NCBI GenBank assembly: GCA_024690665.1 | Contig: JAILOU010000039.1 | Location: 104,779-168,778, forward strand | DNA length: 64,000 bases | Origin: Eubacterium sp. | GTDB lineage: Bacteria > Bacillota > Clostridia > Lachnospirales > Lachnospiraceae | Direction: 5' to 3' | Part shown: in pieces, positions 37,214 to 46,198 of the stretch | Layout: the number at the start of each line of letters is the position of its first letter | Position numbering within the stretch: the stretch's first letter is position 1 | Notes under the pieces: generated by a model | What the model was told of the DNA's origin: nothing | What the model saw: only the letters and a program-made list of their open reading frames with translations | Database searches by the model: none | Position numbers and translations under genes: made by a program

Positions 37214-38926
37214 TTGCAGGATAAATTACATTATAATGAAAAACTTTTAAAAACAGCATTGATTGTAGACGACGAGATGGTAAACCGGGAATTGCTAGGT
37301 GGAATCTTAGAGGATCATTATCATCTGCTTTATGCAGAAGATGGTCAACAGGCAATGGATATCCTTGAATTGGAACATGCGACAATTTCAATTATTTTAT
37401 TGGATCTGATTATGCCACATGTTTCCGGTCTTAATGTATTGCAGTTTATACAAGAACATGAAGAGTACCGCAATATTCCTGTTATCGTGCTTACTTCGCA
37501 GACGACAGCGGAAGTAGACAGTTTGAATATGGGAGCGGTAGATTTTATTCCGAAACCGTATAATATGCCTGAGGTAATTTTAAGTCGTGTTAATAGAATG
37601 GTGGAACTGTTCGAAGACCGTCAGATTATTAAAGCGGCAGAGCGGGATGTTTTAACAGGACTGTTTTCACAAAACTTTTTCTATGAGTACTGTGACATGA
37701 TGGAAAATTATCATCCTGAACGAGATACAGATGCTGTTGTGGTGAACATCGACCGTTTTCATCTTATTAACGAGGTGTATGGACGGAAATACGGCGATGA
37801 TGTGCTGAAAATTCTGGCGAACATCTTAAAAGATTATGCCAACAATCATGAAGGCATTGCGGGAAGAGGAGAAGATGATACCTTCTATATGTACCTAAAT
37901 CATCAAGACCGTTATGCAGACCTTACGAAAAAGATTCAAAGTAAATTCGCAACTTCAATAAAAAATAGTTATATGCATGTCAGAATCGGTGTATATAACA
38001 AGATGTACGAACCGACACTTCTTAAGGATATGTTTTATAAAGCAACTCTGGCTTGCAATACCATCCGAAATAAATATCATATGTCGGTTGTGAATTTTGA
38101 TAAGAATTTAAGAACGAAGATTGTATTTCGTGAAAGGCTGATTCACGATATTCACAAGGCAATCGAGCGAAAGCAATTTATTCCTTATTTTCAGCCCAAA
38201 TATAATATTCAGGGAGAACAGCCGGTGCTTGCCGGGGCAGAGGCGCTTGTAAGGTGGAAACATCCGGAATTTGGCATGATTTCCCCGGGTTCCTTTATCT
38301 CTCTTTTTGAGGCGAATGGGCTGATTCAGATTGTGGATCATTATATCTGGCAGGAAGCCGCGGCGCAGATTAAAAGATGGAAAGAAAAGTATGGATTCAG
38401 CATTCCGATTTCGGTGAACATTTCCCGTATTGATTTTTATAATCCCAAACTGGAAGAGTGGCTGACGCAGATTGTTGAGGAAAATGAATTGCGATATGAT
38501 GAGCTGCATCTGGAGATTACGGAATCGTGCTATGCGGATAATGCGCAGCAACTTATGACAACAGTGGAGCGTCTTCGCAAGAAAGGATTTGTGATAGAAC
38601 TTGATGATTTCGGAACCGGGTATTCATCGTTAAGTGTTCTTTCTTCGTTGCCGATTGATGTGATTAAGATTGATATGAAGTTTATCAATTCGATGCATGA
38701 GAATCATATGAATATGCGTATCGTGGAAATGATTATGGATATTGCGAGAATTTTGAAAACGCCGACGATTGCAGAAGGGGTAGAGACAAAGCAGCAACAC
38801 GATGATCTTAAGACAATGGGATGCAATATGATTCAGGGCTATTATTTTTCCAAGCCGCTTCCGGCTGAAGAGTTTGAAGATTTCTTCAAATTATCTCCGC
38901 ATGAAAAAATAAAAGCCCAAAAGTAA
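37214..38926 (+). CDS. response regulator with degenerate GGDEF and EAL phosphodiesterase domains
   Basis: The 570-residue protein starts with TTG (AAAAGGTGAT upstream). Residues ~14-130 are a receiver domain with acidic pocket IVDDE, phospho-Asp in IILLDLIMP and the conserved Lys in FIPKPYN. A GGDEF-like domain (~160-300) has the degenerate loop GRGEDDTF and cannot be a standard cyclase. The EAL domain (~315-560) keeps EALVRWKHP, EITESCYAD, ELDDFGTGYSSLS and AEGVET, so c-di-GMP hydrolysis is expected. It lies 10 bases from the convergent HPt gene and is the likely output of that phosphorelay. Confidence 0.92.
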   Translation: MQDKLHYNEKLLKTALIVDDEMVNRELLGGILEDHYHLLYAEDGQQAMDILELEHATISIILLDLIMPHVSGLNVLQFIQEHEEYRNIPVIVLTSQTTAEVDSLNMGAVDFIPKPYNMPEVILSRVNRMVELFEDRQIIKAAERDVLTGLFSQNFFYEYCDMMENYHPERDTDAVVVNIDRFHLINEVYGRKYGDDVLKILANILKDYANNHEGIAGRGEDDTFYMYLNHQDRYADLTKKIQSKFATSIKNSYMHVRIGVYNKMYEPTLLKDMFYKATLACNTIRNKYHMSVVNFDKNLRTKIVFRERLIHDIHKAIERKQFIPYFQPKYNIQGEQPVLAGAEALVRWKHPEFGMISPGSFISLFEANGLIQIVDHYIWQEAAAQIKRWKEKYGFSIPISVNISRIDFYNPKLEEWLTQIVEENELRYDELHLEITESCYADNAQQLMTTVERLRKKGFVIELDDFGTGYSSLSVLSSLPIDVIKIDMKFINSMHENHMNMRIVEMIMDIARILKTPTIAEGVETKQQHDDLKTMGCNMIQGYYFSKPLPAEEFEDFFKLSPHEKIKAQK

Positions 38927-38936
38927 ATAGCAGAAT

Positions 38937-39275
38937 TTAGAACAAGGCCTTTAATTCATCAAGGGCCTTGTTTATTTTTGTAAGAAAATCCTGATAATCC
39001 ATGTCTGTGTGCGCTCTTAGAAGTTCTGTCATCTCACTTGCCGGTTCGCTAAGCGGTGTTAGAGCCAGATTGGCACAGATTCCCTTTAGTGCATGGGCAG
39101 CTTCAAAGGCTTTTTCAAGATCTTGTTCAGCAATTGCCTGATTGAGCAGTTCAAAAGAATCAGATTGTGGAATCTTTTGTACAAGTTTTAAGTATAAGGC
39201 TTCTTTCCCCGCGCAGCGTTTTAATCCTGTTGTGGTGTCGGCACCGTATTCTTGTAAGGCATCAATGGTTAACAT
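38937..39275 (-). CDS. HPt (histidine phosphotransfer) protein
   Basis: The start MLTIDALQEYG at 39275 has GAAAGGAG upstream; it lies 14 bases inside the end of the kinase gene, so it is translated by coupling. The 112-residue product is a single HPt domain with the phospho-histidine in AAHALKGICANL (about residue 54). It should shuttle phosphate from the second receiver of the hybrid kinase to a response regulator, plausibly the neighbouring REC-GGDEF-EAL protein. A stem-loop that looks like the terminator of that convergent gene lies within its last codons. Confidence 0.92.
   Translation of the reverse strand: MLTIDALQEYGADTTTGLKRCAGKEALYLKLVQKIPQSDSFELLNQAIAEQDLEKAFEAAHALKGICANLALTPLSEPASEMTELLRAHTDMDYQDFLTKINKALDELKALF
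38941..38977 (+). terminator. terminator of the REC-GGDEF-EAL gene, inside the HPt coding end
   Basis: AACAAGGCC (38941-38949) pairs with GGCCTTGTT (38964-38972), followed by TATTTTTG on the plus strand. It overlaps the last codons of the convergent HPt gene. Confidence 0.65.
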
Positions 39276-41889
39276 AGGAGTCTCCTTTCTGTAAAAAGTT
39301 TTCGAGGGTCTGATAGAGTTCTTCTTCATCAATTGGTTTAGCCAGATGTGCGTTCATACCTGCGCTTAAACATTTTTTAATGTCTTCTGCAAAAGCATCT
39401 GCCGTCATGGCAATAATCGGAAGGTTATAGTCGCTTCTATGTGTACGGCGAATATGTTCGGTTGCTTCGAAACCATTCATATGCGGCATACGAAGATCCA
39501 TTAAGATGGCGTCGTAGTAGCCTTCCTTAGAATCTTCAAACATCTTCGTGGCTTCTTGGCCGTCCCAGGCGTGTTCAACACATATTCCGACATCCTCTAA
39601 TAATGCAGTAGCAACTTCTGCATTGATTTCATAATCTTCCGCAAGAAGAATTCGTTTTCCTCTCAGATGATAACGGTTGTGATTGTAATCCGTAGACAGA
39701 GAGTATCCGTCAGACAAGGCTGTCAGCTCATGATACAGCGTGGATTTAAAAAGTGGTTTTGCGGCAAAGCCGTTGATGCCAACAGCACGTGCGCGATCTT
39801 CAATGTCGCTCCAGTCATAAGCGGTGATTAAAAGCAGTGGGAGATCCTTGCTATATTGCTCGCGGATACACCCGGCAATTTCAATACCATCCATTGGTTT
39901 CATGCGATAATCTATAAGAGCTGCAAAGTATTCTTTGCCTTCTTCTCGGGCTTTTTGCAGTTGTAGGAGAGCGTCTGAGCCATTGAGACACCAGTCAGAG
40001 GTAACGCCCATCTCCATAAGAGCGGTTTGTACAGATTGACATAGTTCTTCATCATCATCGACAATCAGGATATTCCAATTCGGAAGTGTCATATCTTCAT
40101 CATCAAAATTAGCGCGTTCAAGATCAAGGGTAACGGTAAATGTCGTGCCTTTTCCTTCTTCGCTTTCCACCTTGATGTTACCGCCCATAGCATCCACAAT
40201 GTATTTTGTGATGGCCATGCCAAGTCCCGTTCCCTGCGTTTTATCAACACGAGTGGAGTCCTCGCGTTCAAATGCGGTAAACACTTTCTTCTTGAATTCG
40301 TCAGACATGCCGATGCCATCGTCCTTAACAACGAAGATGGTGCGAATCTTTTTGTCCTGATCAGGAATTGGCTCCTGGGTTATGGAGATGCTGATATGTC
40401 CTTCTTCCGGAGTAAACTTGACAGCATTACTAAGGAGATTGAGAAGCATCTGGTTTAAGCGAAGTTCATCGCAGTAGAGTTTTTCTACGACAATATTATT
40501 GATGGAAATATCAAAATGCTGATTCTTATCCTTAATCTGTGGACGAATAATGTTGCAGATGGTATTCATCTCTTCGTTTAACGACATCACTTCAAAGCGA
40601 AGTGTTAGCTTGCCGCTTTCAATCTTGGACATGTCCAGGATATCATTAATCAGACCAAGAAGCTGCTTGCCGGACATGCTAATCTTTCGAAGCGTTTCTT
40701 CCATCTTAATCGGATCGTCAGTATTCGACCTTGCGATGGAAGTCAGTCCCATAATGGCATTCATTGGAGTTCTGATATCGTGACTCATATTGGACAAGAA
40801 TTCACTTTTGGCTTTGTTTGCCTTTTCGGCATCGAATCGAGCCCGCTCAGCCGCTTTCCTTGCAGATTTTTCAGATTCCGTAGCTTTTTTAAGAAGCTGC
40901 AATTGTTTTGCCTGCTGGCGGAAGAAAAATCCGAAGAAGATGACAAGCACAATGGCAATGGATACGAGTGCAACAAGTGTAGCTCGTGAGCGGTTGGCAC
41001 CCAGATCTTCAATGGCTTCATCTAAGACACCGTAAGGAAGACTGGATACCAAAAACCAATCGGTATCTTCAATTGGAGTAACGCATACGGTACGTCTTTC
41101 TGTGACGGAATCTGTTTCAGCGCCGTCAGAGTAGGTCAAAGAAGCAGAGAACTTTTCAGAGTTTTCGATACATTCTTTTAAGCGCGAAACACTTTCCTTG
41201 GCGGTTTCACCAACCGGCGTATCATGATACAAGATTTTTTCGTAATAGCTGTCTTCTGTATTTTCTTTGTGACTAATCACATAGGTGCTGTCATTTCGAA
41301 TGACGCTAAAGTATACCAGCTTATCATCGTCATTTGTACCTAGTAAATTGCTGTATTGTTCTACTGTGCAGGTGATTAAAAGCGCCTTTGATGTCTGATT
41401 GTCATCAATGGCAAGAGCGGCATCAACGGCGAAAACCATCAAGATGTTGCCGGCTTCATCCGTTCCTGAGGCAATGGACTGTCCGGTATTGTTAAGGCGC
41501 TGTAAGAATGCATCCTGTTCATCGATAGAGGCAATTTGGGTTCCGGCGATAAACGTAATAGAATCGTCTGTGCCAAGTAAAGAACAGCTGGTTAAGTCGT
41601 GTTCTTTTAATCCGGTCTTTAATCCCTTTTTCACTTTTTTTGGATTTGCTAAATCAGATTTTGAAATAGAAGAAATGATTGCCGTTTCGGTCGCATAATA
41701 AGAGTCGTTGACAAGTTCAATTTCATCATTGAACTGCGCAACAACACCATCTAAATAAGTTTCGGCAATCTTTTGAATGTCTTTTGTGTTTTGGTGCGCC
41801 ATATAGATATTCAGACACAAGAAGGCGCAGATAATAAAGACTGCAATGAAAATCAGACTGATTAAGATAAAACGTGATGATTTTTTCAT
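39262..41889 (-). CDS. hybrid sensor histidine kinase with two receiver domains
   Basis: The 875-residue protein has an N-terminal membrane helix (~8-30), a ~270-residue extracellular sensor of the Cache type, a second helix (~305-325), a coiled coil, HisKA with the phospho-His in FLSNMSHDIRTPMNA (near 371), HATPase_c (NLLSNAVKF, DDGIGM, GTGLGMAI) and two receivers: one from ~603 (LIVDDDEE, LIDYRMKP) and one from ~743 (LLAEDYE, ILMDLRMPHMNG). Phosphate should pass His-Asp-His-Asp through the overlapping HPt gene product. The signal is unknown. The first receiver may be regulatory. Confidence 0.95.
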   Translation of the reverse strand: MKKSSRFILISLIFIAVFIICAFLCLNIYMAHQNTKDIQKIAETYLDGVVAQFNDEIELVNDSYYATETAIISSISKSDLANPKKVKKGLKTGLKEHDLTSCSLLGTDDSITFIAGTQIASIDEQDAFLQRLNNTGQSIASGTDEAGNILMVFAVDAALAIDDNQTSKALLITCTVEQYSNLLGTNDDDKLVYFSVIRNDSTYVISHKENTEDSYYEKILYHDTPVGETAKESVSRLKECIENSEKFSASLTYSDGAETDSVTERRTVCVTPIEDTDWFLVSSLPYGVLDEAIEDLGANRSRATLVALVSIAIVLVIFFGFFFRQQAKQLQLLKKATESEKSARKAAERARFDAEKANKAKSEFLSNMSHDIRTPMNAIMGLTSIARSNTDDPIKMEETLRKISMSGKQLLGLINDILDMSKIESGKLTLRFEVMSLNEEMNTICNIIRPQIKDKNQHFDISINNIVVEKLYCDELRLNQMLLNLLSNAVKFTPEEGHISISITQEPIPDQDKKIRTIFVVKDDGIGMSDEFKKKVFTAFEREDSTRVDKTQGTGLGMAITKYIVDAMGGNIKVESEEGKGTTFTVTLDLERANFDDEDMTLPNWNILIVDDDEELCQSVQTALMEMGVTSDWCLNGSDALLQLQKAREEGKEYFAALIDYRMKPMDGIEIAGCIREQYSKDLPLLLITAYDWSDIEDRARAVGINGFAAKPLFKSTLYHELTALSDGYSLSTDYNHNRYHLRGKRILLAEDYEINAEVATALLEDVGICVEHAWDGQEATKMFEDSKEGYYDAILMDLRMPHMNGFEATEHIRRTHRSDYNLPIIAMTADAFAEDIKKCLSAGMNAHLAKPIDEEELYQTLENFLQKGDSYVNH

Positions 41890-41990
41890 AATATATTTCT
41901 CCCATAATTATTACCGTATCAACACTGCTAGTATAAATGTAACATATTTTTTAGTGATGCGGCAATAAAATATGGGAAGAAATTCCTATT

Positions 41991-44153
41991 TTACATAGGG
42001 AGATATTTGTAAATGTAATCGTCGCTGCCGCTAATCTTTACAGCAGCAAGATACCCGCTTCGCGTCATGTTGTAGACGCTTCGCATCTGGCTGACTAATT
42101 CTGAAATTTGATCCGGATCGGTGATGGCTTGCTTCGAACCAAAATCTTCTTTGACGACAAAGCTGTCAACATCGTCGCTTTTGTAAGATAAAAACAGATT
42201 CGACAAAGGCTCGGTTCGGCCATTTACAACGCCTCCATAAGGGTCGTATTCCTGCAAGGTAATGCTTTCAATCTCGCCTTCGAATGTCATAAGATCCATG
42301 AGATGGTTTTCCTCTAAGAACGCAATGGTATTCGTGTAGGCAGAGGTAATATAGACTGACGCATTACCTAGATGGTAAGCAAAAGTATCCAAGTCTGTTT
42401 CACCCGAGGTAGTAAAAAATAAGACGCCAAGCGCATCTTCATCAGGAAAGTAACGTTCCTCAACAGACATGCTCAGAAGATCTGTTTTTAGGGCGCTTAG
42501 TAACTGCCCTCGTGCCTCGTCGGTAATATCCAAATAACAAGGATCGCTAAACCAGATATCAGACAGATAGATGTCACCTTCTGCGAAAGCAGTAGAGGAC
42601 GGAGTGGATTCTTCTAAGGAATTATCCAGTACGCTTGCAATCTGCTCACTTACGGTTGTCGTCTCATCAAGTGCTAAAAAGTCTTCCAGTATACTAAGAC
42701 TTGCACGATCGTAGTACCAGGTTTTCGTGTTGCCATCCTTTAAGGTGTAGGTGATTTGAATATCATATGGCACGACAGTTTGGGTGAAGTCAGAATCATC
42801 TGTTTCTAAGTCTGCCATGTTCAGTGAAATCATTTCCTGATGAAGTGACAGAATGGATTCGATTTCATCGGTATTCTCATAGGAGTATTGACTGTCCATG
42901 TAAAAAGAAGAGTCGTTACTGCTTCCGTTTGCGGTGGTAGCCAGATAAGAGGGATTGCCAACATAGGTGACAGATGCCATTTGAATCCGGGATGCATCCG
43001 GAAGTGAGGATGCTGCTTGATTGGCAATTGTCGTAATTCCACAGGTTGTCAGAATTGGAACAATCAGTGTAAGGGTACAGGAAATTGTCATTAGCTTTCC
43101 CTTTGGAAGTGCTCGTTTATATAGTGCTTTATGCCATAAACAATTAACAATCACAGCAAAAAAAACAGCAATGATAACGGCCATCACATGGTTGCCTTCC
43201 CAAAATGTGAGCGTACCGATGGCAAATACGGCAAATTCGCTGATTAGCATGCACAGATAAATCAGAGGTTTCTTTCGGCCGATTGTACCGGCCTGTTCAG
43301 CCGCTCTTTTTTTCAAAGACATAATGCAAAGTAAGATTAAAACCACCAAAAGGACAGCCCATAATAGCAGAGCAAAGCCACCATCATAAGAAATCGCTGT
43401 AGAGTCAAGTTCGCGGTAATAATAGTAGTGCTCTTTTAGATTCGGATAAAAGAACAAAACGGGGTTATAGCGCATGGTCAGATTTAAAAAGCTGTCAAGA
43501 ACGCTGTTGCCAAGATAGGTAACCGCCATGTAAGCGTTGCCCCATACGAGTTTTATAAACAGTCTGTTACAGACATAGAATAAAACGCTCATGCCAAAGA
43601 AAAATAATAGACAGTAGATAAGTGTTTCTGAAATGGTTCCGGATAAGGTGGTACACAGCGCGGTTAGCGTATAGATGATAAGCCCGAACAGTAAAAGCCC
43701 AAAGGTAAGATACAGATAACTGCTTCCCATGCCATCGCAATTGCCAAGTGCCTTTCGGTTCAGTACATAAGAGAGCGTCATCGGAAAGAATATGGTGACA
43801 AACAGCCCGATCAGGCCGGTCAGATAGCGCGAGGCAAAAAGCTTGCCACGTGACAGACCGATTGAAAAATATAACGTAACCTGTTTTAAATCAATGAGGA
43901 AGGAGAAAGAAAAAATTGCAAGTAAAAATGCGAACACCAAATAAGCTGCATAGACGACCGTGACAAAGTCATCGCCGATAAAGCGGAAGAGCAGCTGGTT
44001 GTGCGTGGTATTGATGTTAAAGATAGAATCATCCGGAATCCCTGCTGTGGTAAATGGTATCAGGATAAAAAACAAACAAAGACCCACCAGGATGAACGCT
44101 AAGTGGGCTTTTAATACATATTTAAAATCATGAGAAAATACGGTCGATTTCAT
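41991..44153 (-). CDS. ABC-2-type transporter permease with large C-terminal domain
   Basis: The start MKSTVFSHDF at 44153 has GAAAGGAAAC upstream and overlaps the ATPase gene by 26 bases. The first ~360 residues contain about ten hydrophobic helices (LAFILVGLCLFFILIPF, LIGLFVTIFF and others), resembling exporter permeases such as the YtrC group. The last ~350 residues are soluble, with mixed alpha/beta character, perhaps a DUF6449-like domain, and probably lie outside the membrane. With the upstream ATPase it forms an ABC exporter or membrane-stress transporter. It ends the minus-strand operon that starts with the lipoprotein at 47002. Confidence 0.82.
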   Translation of the reverse strand: MKSTVFSHDFKYVLKAHLAFILVGLCLFFILIPFTTAGIPDDSIFNINTTHNQLLFRFIGDDFVTVVYAAYLVFAFLLAIFSFSFLIDLKQVTLYFSIGLSRGKLFASRYLTGLIGLFVTIFFPMTLSYVLNRKALGNCDGMGSSYLYLTFGLLLFGLIIYTLTALCTTLSGTISETLIYCLLFFFGMSVLFYVCNRLFIKLVWGNAYMAVTYLGNSVLDSFLNLTMRYNPVLFFYPNLKEHYYYYRELDSTAISYDGGFALLLWAVLLVVLILLCIMSLKKRAAEQAGTIGRKKPLIYLCMLISEFAVFAIGTLTFWEGNHVMAVIIAVFFAVIVNCLWHKALYKRALPKGKLMTISCTLTLIVPILTTCGITTIANQAASSLPDASRIQMASVTYVGNPSYLATTANGSSNDSSFYMDSQYSYENTDEIESILSLHQEMISLNMADLETDDSDFTQTVVPYDIQITYTLKDGNTKTWYYDRASLSILEDFLALDETTTVSEQIASVLDNSLEESTPSSTAFAEGDIYLSDIWFSDPCYLDITDEARGQLLSALKTDLLSMSVEERYFPDEDALGVLFFTTSGETDLDTFAYHLGNASVYITSAYTNTIAFLEENHLMDLMTFEGEIESITLQEYDPYGGVVNGRTEPLSNLFLSYKSDDVDSFVVKEDFGSKQAITDPDQISELVSQMRSVYNMTRSGYLAAVKISGSDDYIYKYLPM

Positions 44154-44853
44154 GGGTTGGTTGTTTCCTTTCATCTAAGAAATATTCTTCAAGAGAAGAA
44201 CCGCTTTTGGTAATCTCATCCACATTCATATCATAGATAAGGCTTGAAGCGTTAAGCATACCAAATCGGTCGGCGCATTCTTCGAGTTCGCTCAAGTTGT
44301 GTGAGGTTAGAATTACGGTTGCGTCTGTTTGTTTTACATAAGTAAATAAAAGCTCGCGCATGGTTTTACGAATCCCAAGGTCTAGTCCGTCAAAGGCTTC
44401 ATCCAAAAGCAGATATTTTGGCATGGAGGCAAATGCAAGAGCGAGAGCAGCCTGGCGCTGCATACCTTTGGAAAACTCTAAAATGCGTTCTTTGGGGTCG
44501 AGTTCAAATAATGAAACCAACTTTTGGAAGACATCGCTGTTCCAGTTGGGATAGTAGCCCCGATAGAACTTTTGCGCATCAAGAAGACTTGCCTGCTTAA
44601 AAAAGTACAGTTCTTCTGTCATAAGAAACAACTGTCGTTTTGCAAGTTCATTTTCATAGATTTTTTCTCCGTTTACTAGGACATGTCCTTCATCGCTGCG
44701 GTAGATGCCGGCGATGATTTTAAGCAGCGTCGTCTTGCCGGCGCCATTATATCCAATCAGACCATAGATACAGCCGGAAGGAATTGATATCGAGATGTCC
44801 TTTAGGACACAATGTGAGCCAAAGTGTTTGGAGATGTGTTCAATATCAATCAT
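44128..44853 (-). CDS. ABC transporter ATP-binding protein
   Basis: The 241-residue ATPase has Walker A GYNGAGKTTLLK, signature FSKGMQRQAALA, Walker B KYLLLDEAFDGLD and H-loop TSHNLSELEE. The signature FSKGMQ is typical of ATPases of ABC-2 exporters of the YtrB/YxlF type rather than importers. Its start overlaps the end of the Cys-rich surface protein gene by eight bases and its end overlaps the permease start, so all three are translationally linked. Confidence 0.93.
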   Translation of the reverse strand: MIDIEHISKHFGSHCVLKDISISIPSGCIYGLIGYNGAGKTTLLKIIAGIYRSDEGHVLVNGEKIYENELAKRQLFLMTEELYFFKQASLLDAQKFYRGYYPNWNSDVFQKLVSLFELDPKERILEFSKGMQRQAALALAFASMPKYLLLDEAFDGLDLGIRKTMRELLFTYVKQTDATVILTSHNLSELEECADRFGMLNASSLIYDMNVDEITKSGSSLEEYFLDERKQPTHEIDRIFS

Positions 44854-46186
44854 TACGCTTCACCGTTATAATCCCTTTCTTTACCAAGATGCCAAGTACA
44901 ATCACGACAATCAAGGCTATGATGATGATTGCAACAATCAGAGGTGTATAAGAATGCTGTGTGCCGGTAGAAGTTTCTGTTGAGGAAGTTGACACAAAAG
45001 AAGCGTCGTCTTCGGTCGCAGCAGCAACTTCTTCTGTGACAGGGCTAAGCAGATAAGTGCCACCCTCTGAAAGCGTTGCAGTGACGTATCCGGACTGAAC
45101 GCTTAGATCTTCGGCAAGTAAAACCGGCGTATGAGAGTCGTCTAGATAGTAGAGATCTACGAGGGATTCATCTGCATAATAGTCTGTAACGCGAAGAGAT
45201 ACCTCTGCCTTTCCCGGAAAGGCATCTTCTTTTGCGATGTCAAAGGAAATCGCGGAAGAATCAAGGCCATAATCAGAGGATACGGAATCGGACATGGTAA
45301 TAGTCATATTCAAACTGTTTTTGGCAGTTAAGTCTTTTCCGTAGAATTCGTAAGAGTAAAGAAGCTGGTCTTGCTCATCAATATATTGAAAGAGACCATA
45401 GGCTTTTTTTCCGTAGATCTTTTGAAAGATTTTTTTGCCCTGCTTCTTACCGGTAATCGCTGTCTGGTAGACGGTTCCTTTTTCGCTGTCAATCACCGTA
45501 ATGTTGGACTCTTTTTTTTCTGTCTGGTCGGCAGAGTCTTCTTCGTCTGTCTCTTCTGATGAGTCATCGGAATCCTCATCATCAGAAGAATCACCGACTT
45601 TAACTTTCTTCTTATTACTTGAAGAATCAGAATCCTTTTTCTTTTTATTGCTATTAGAAGAGCTGTCGGAAGAACTGTCGGAAGAACTGTCGGAAGAACT
45701 ACTTGCAGAAGCTGCTTTGGAAACGGTGACTTTGATGGTATCGCTTCCGTCCGTGTACTGGCGCAAGGAGCCGGTTACGGTAATTGTGGCACTTCCGGCG
45801 GCGACACCTTTGATTACAAGGTTGCCGTTATTGTAAGAGGCACTTGCAACAGAGGTGTTAGAAGACGAAACGGTAACATCTGTGTAATAAGTGGTGTATT
45901 CCGTTCCGTTACAGGTGCAGTTGCCATTGGCATCGAGACATCCATCGCCGCAGTTTTGTGGACAGTCTGCCATACCGCAGCCTTCTGTCTCGCGGGCAGA
46001 GACCGGAGACAAGGATACGGAAACATTGAGCGTATCACCGGTTGTGACAGTGGCTTCGCTTTTACCAAGTGTGACGGTTACATCGCCGCGGTCAAAATAA
46101 GCATAAGCCGGCATCGCAGTGCCAATCAGTAAAAGCATGCAAAGGATGCCTGCGCATAATCTTCGTGATAATAAAAACTTCTTCAT
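44846..46186 (-). CDS. membrane-anchored surface protein with Big_2-like domain, Cys cluster and acidic linker
   Basis: The 446-residue product has a signal peptide (cut near AYAYF), an Ig-like Big_2-type domain (~33-150) interrupted by a compact six-cysteine insert (CGMADCPQNCGDGC, then CTC), a ~75-residue Ser/Asp/Lys/Glu linker, a C-terminal beta domain (~235-385) and a final membrane helix (~412-438) with a basic tail. It is thus held to the membrane with its domains in or beyond the wall. It sits between the lipoprotein gene (12 bases) and the ABC-2 ATPase (8-base overlap). The cysteine insert could bind a metal or be disulfide-bonded; the function is unknown. Confidence 0.8.
   Translation of the reverse strand: MKKFLLSRRLCAGILCMLLLIGTAMPAYAYFDRGDVTVTLGKSEATVTTGDTLNVSVSLSPVSARETEGCGMADCPQNCGDGCLDANGNCTCNGTEYTTYYTDVTVSSSNTSVASASYNNGNLVIKGVAAGSATITVTGSLRQYTDGSDTIKVTVSKAASASSSSDSSSDSSSDSSSNSNKKKKDSDSSSNKKKVKVGDSSDDEDSDDSSEETDEEDSADQTEKKESNITVIDSEKGTVYQTAITGKKQGKKIFQKIYGKKAYGLFQYIDEQDQLLYSYEFYGKDLTAKNSLNMTITMSDSVSSDYGLDSSAISFDIAKEDAFPGKAEVSLRVTDYYADESLVDLYYLDDSHTPVLLAEDLSVQSGYVTATLSEGGTYLLSPVTEEVAAATEDDASFVSTSSTETSTGTQHSYTPLIVAIIIIALIVVIVLGILVKKGIITVKRND
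45658..45702 (-). repeat. 12-bp tandem repeat encoding Ser/Asp linker
   Basis: ACTGTCGGAAGA is repeated three to four times, encoding SSDSSSDSS-type residues of the surface protein linker. Too short and too regular to be a CRISPR. Confidence 0.8.
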
Positions 46187-46198
46187 GGTATACTCCCT

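Noticed and set aside
45658-45702. Short tandem repeats as a CRISPR array
   Set aside because: Units are 12 bp with no spacers and lie in a coding linker.
45501-45836. Plus-strand Ser/Leu/Glu-rich ORF
   Set aside because: Shadow of the acidic linker of the surface protein on the minus strand.
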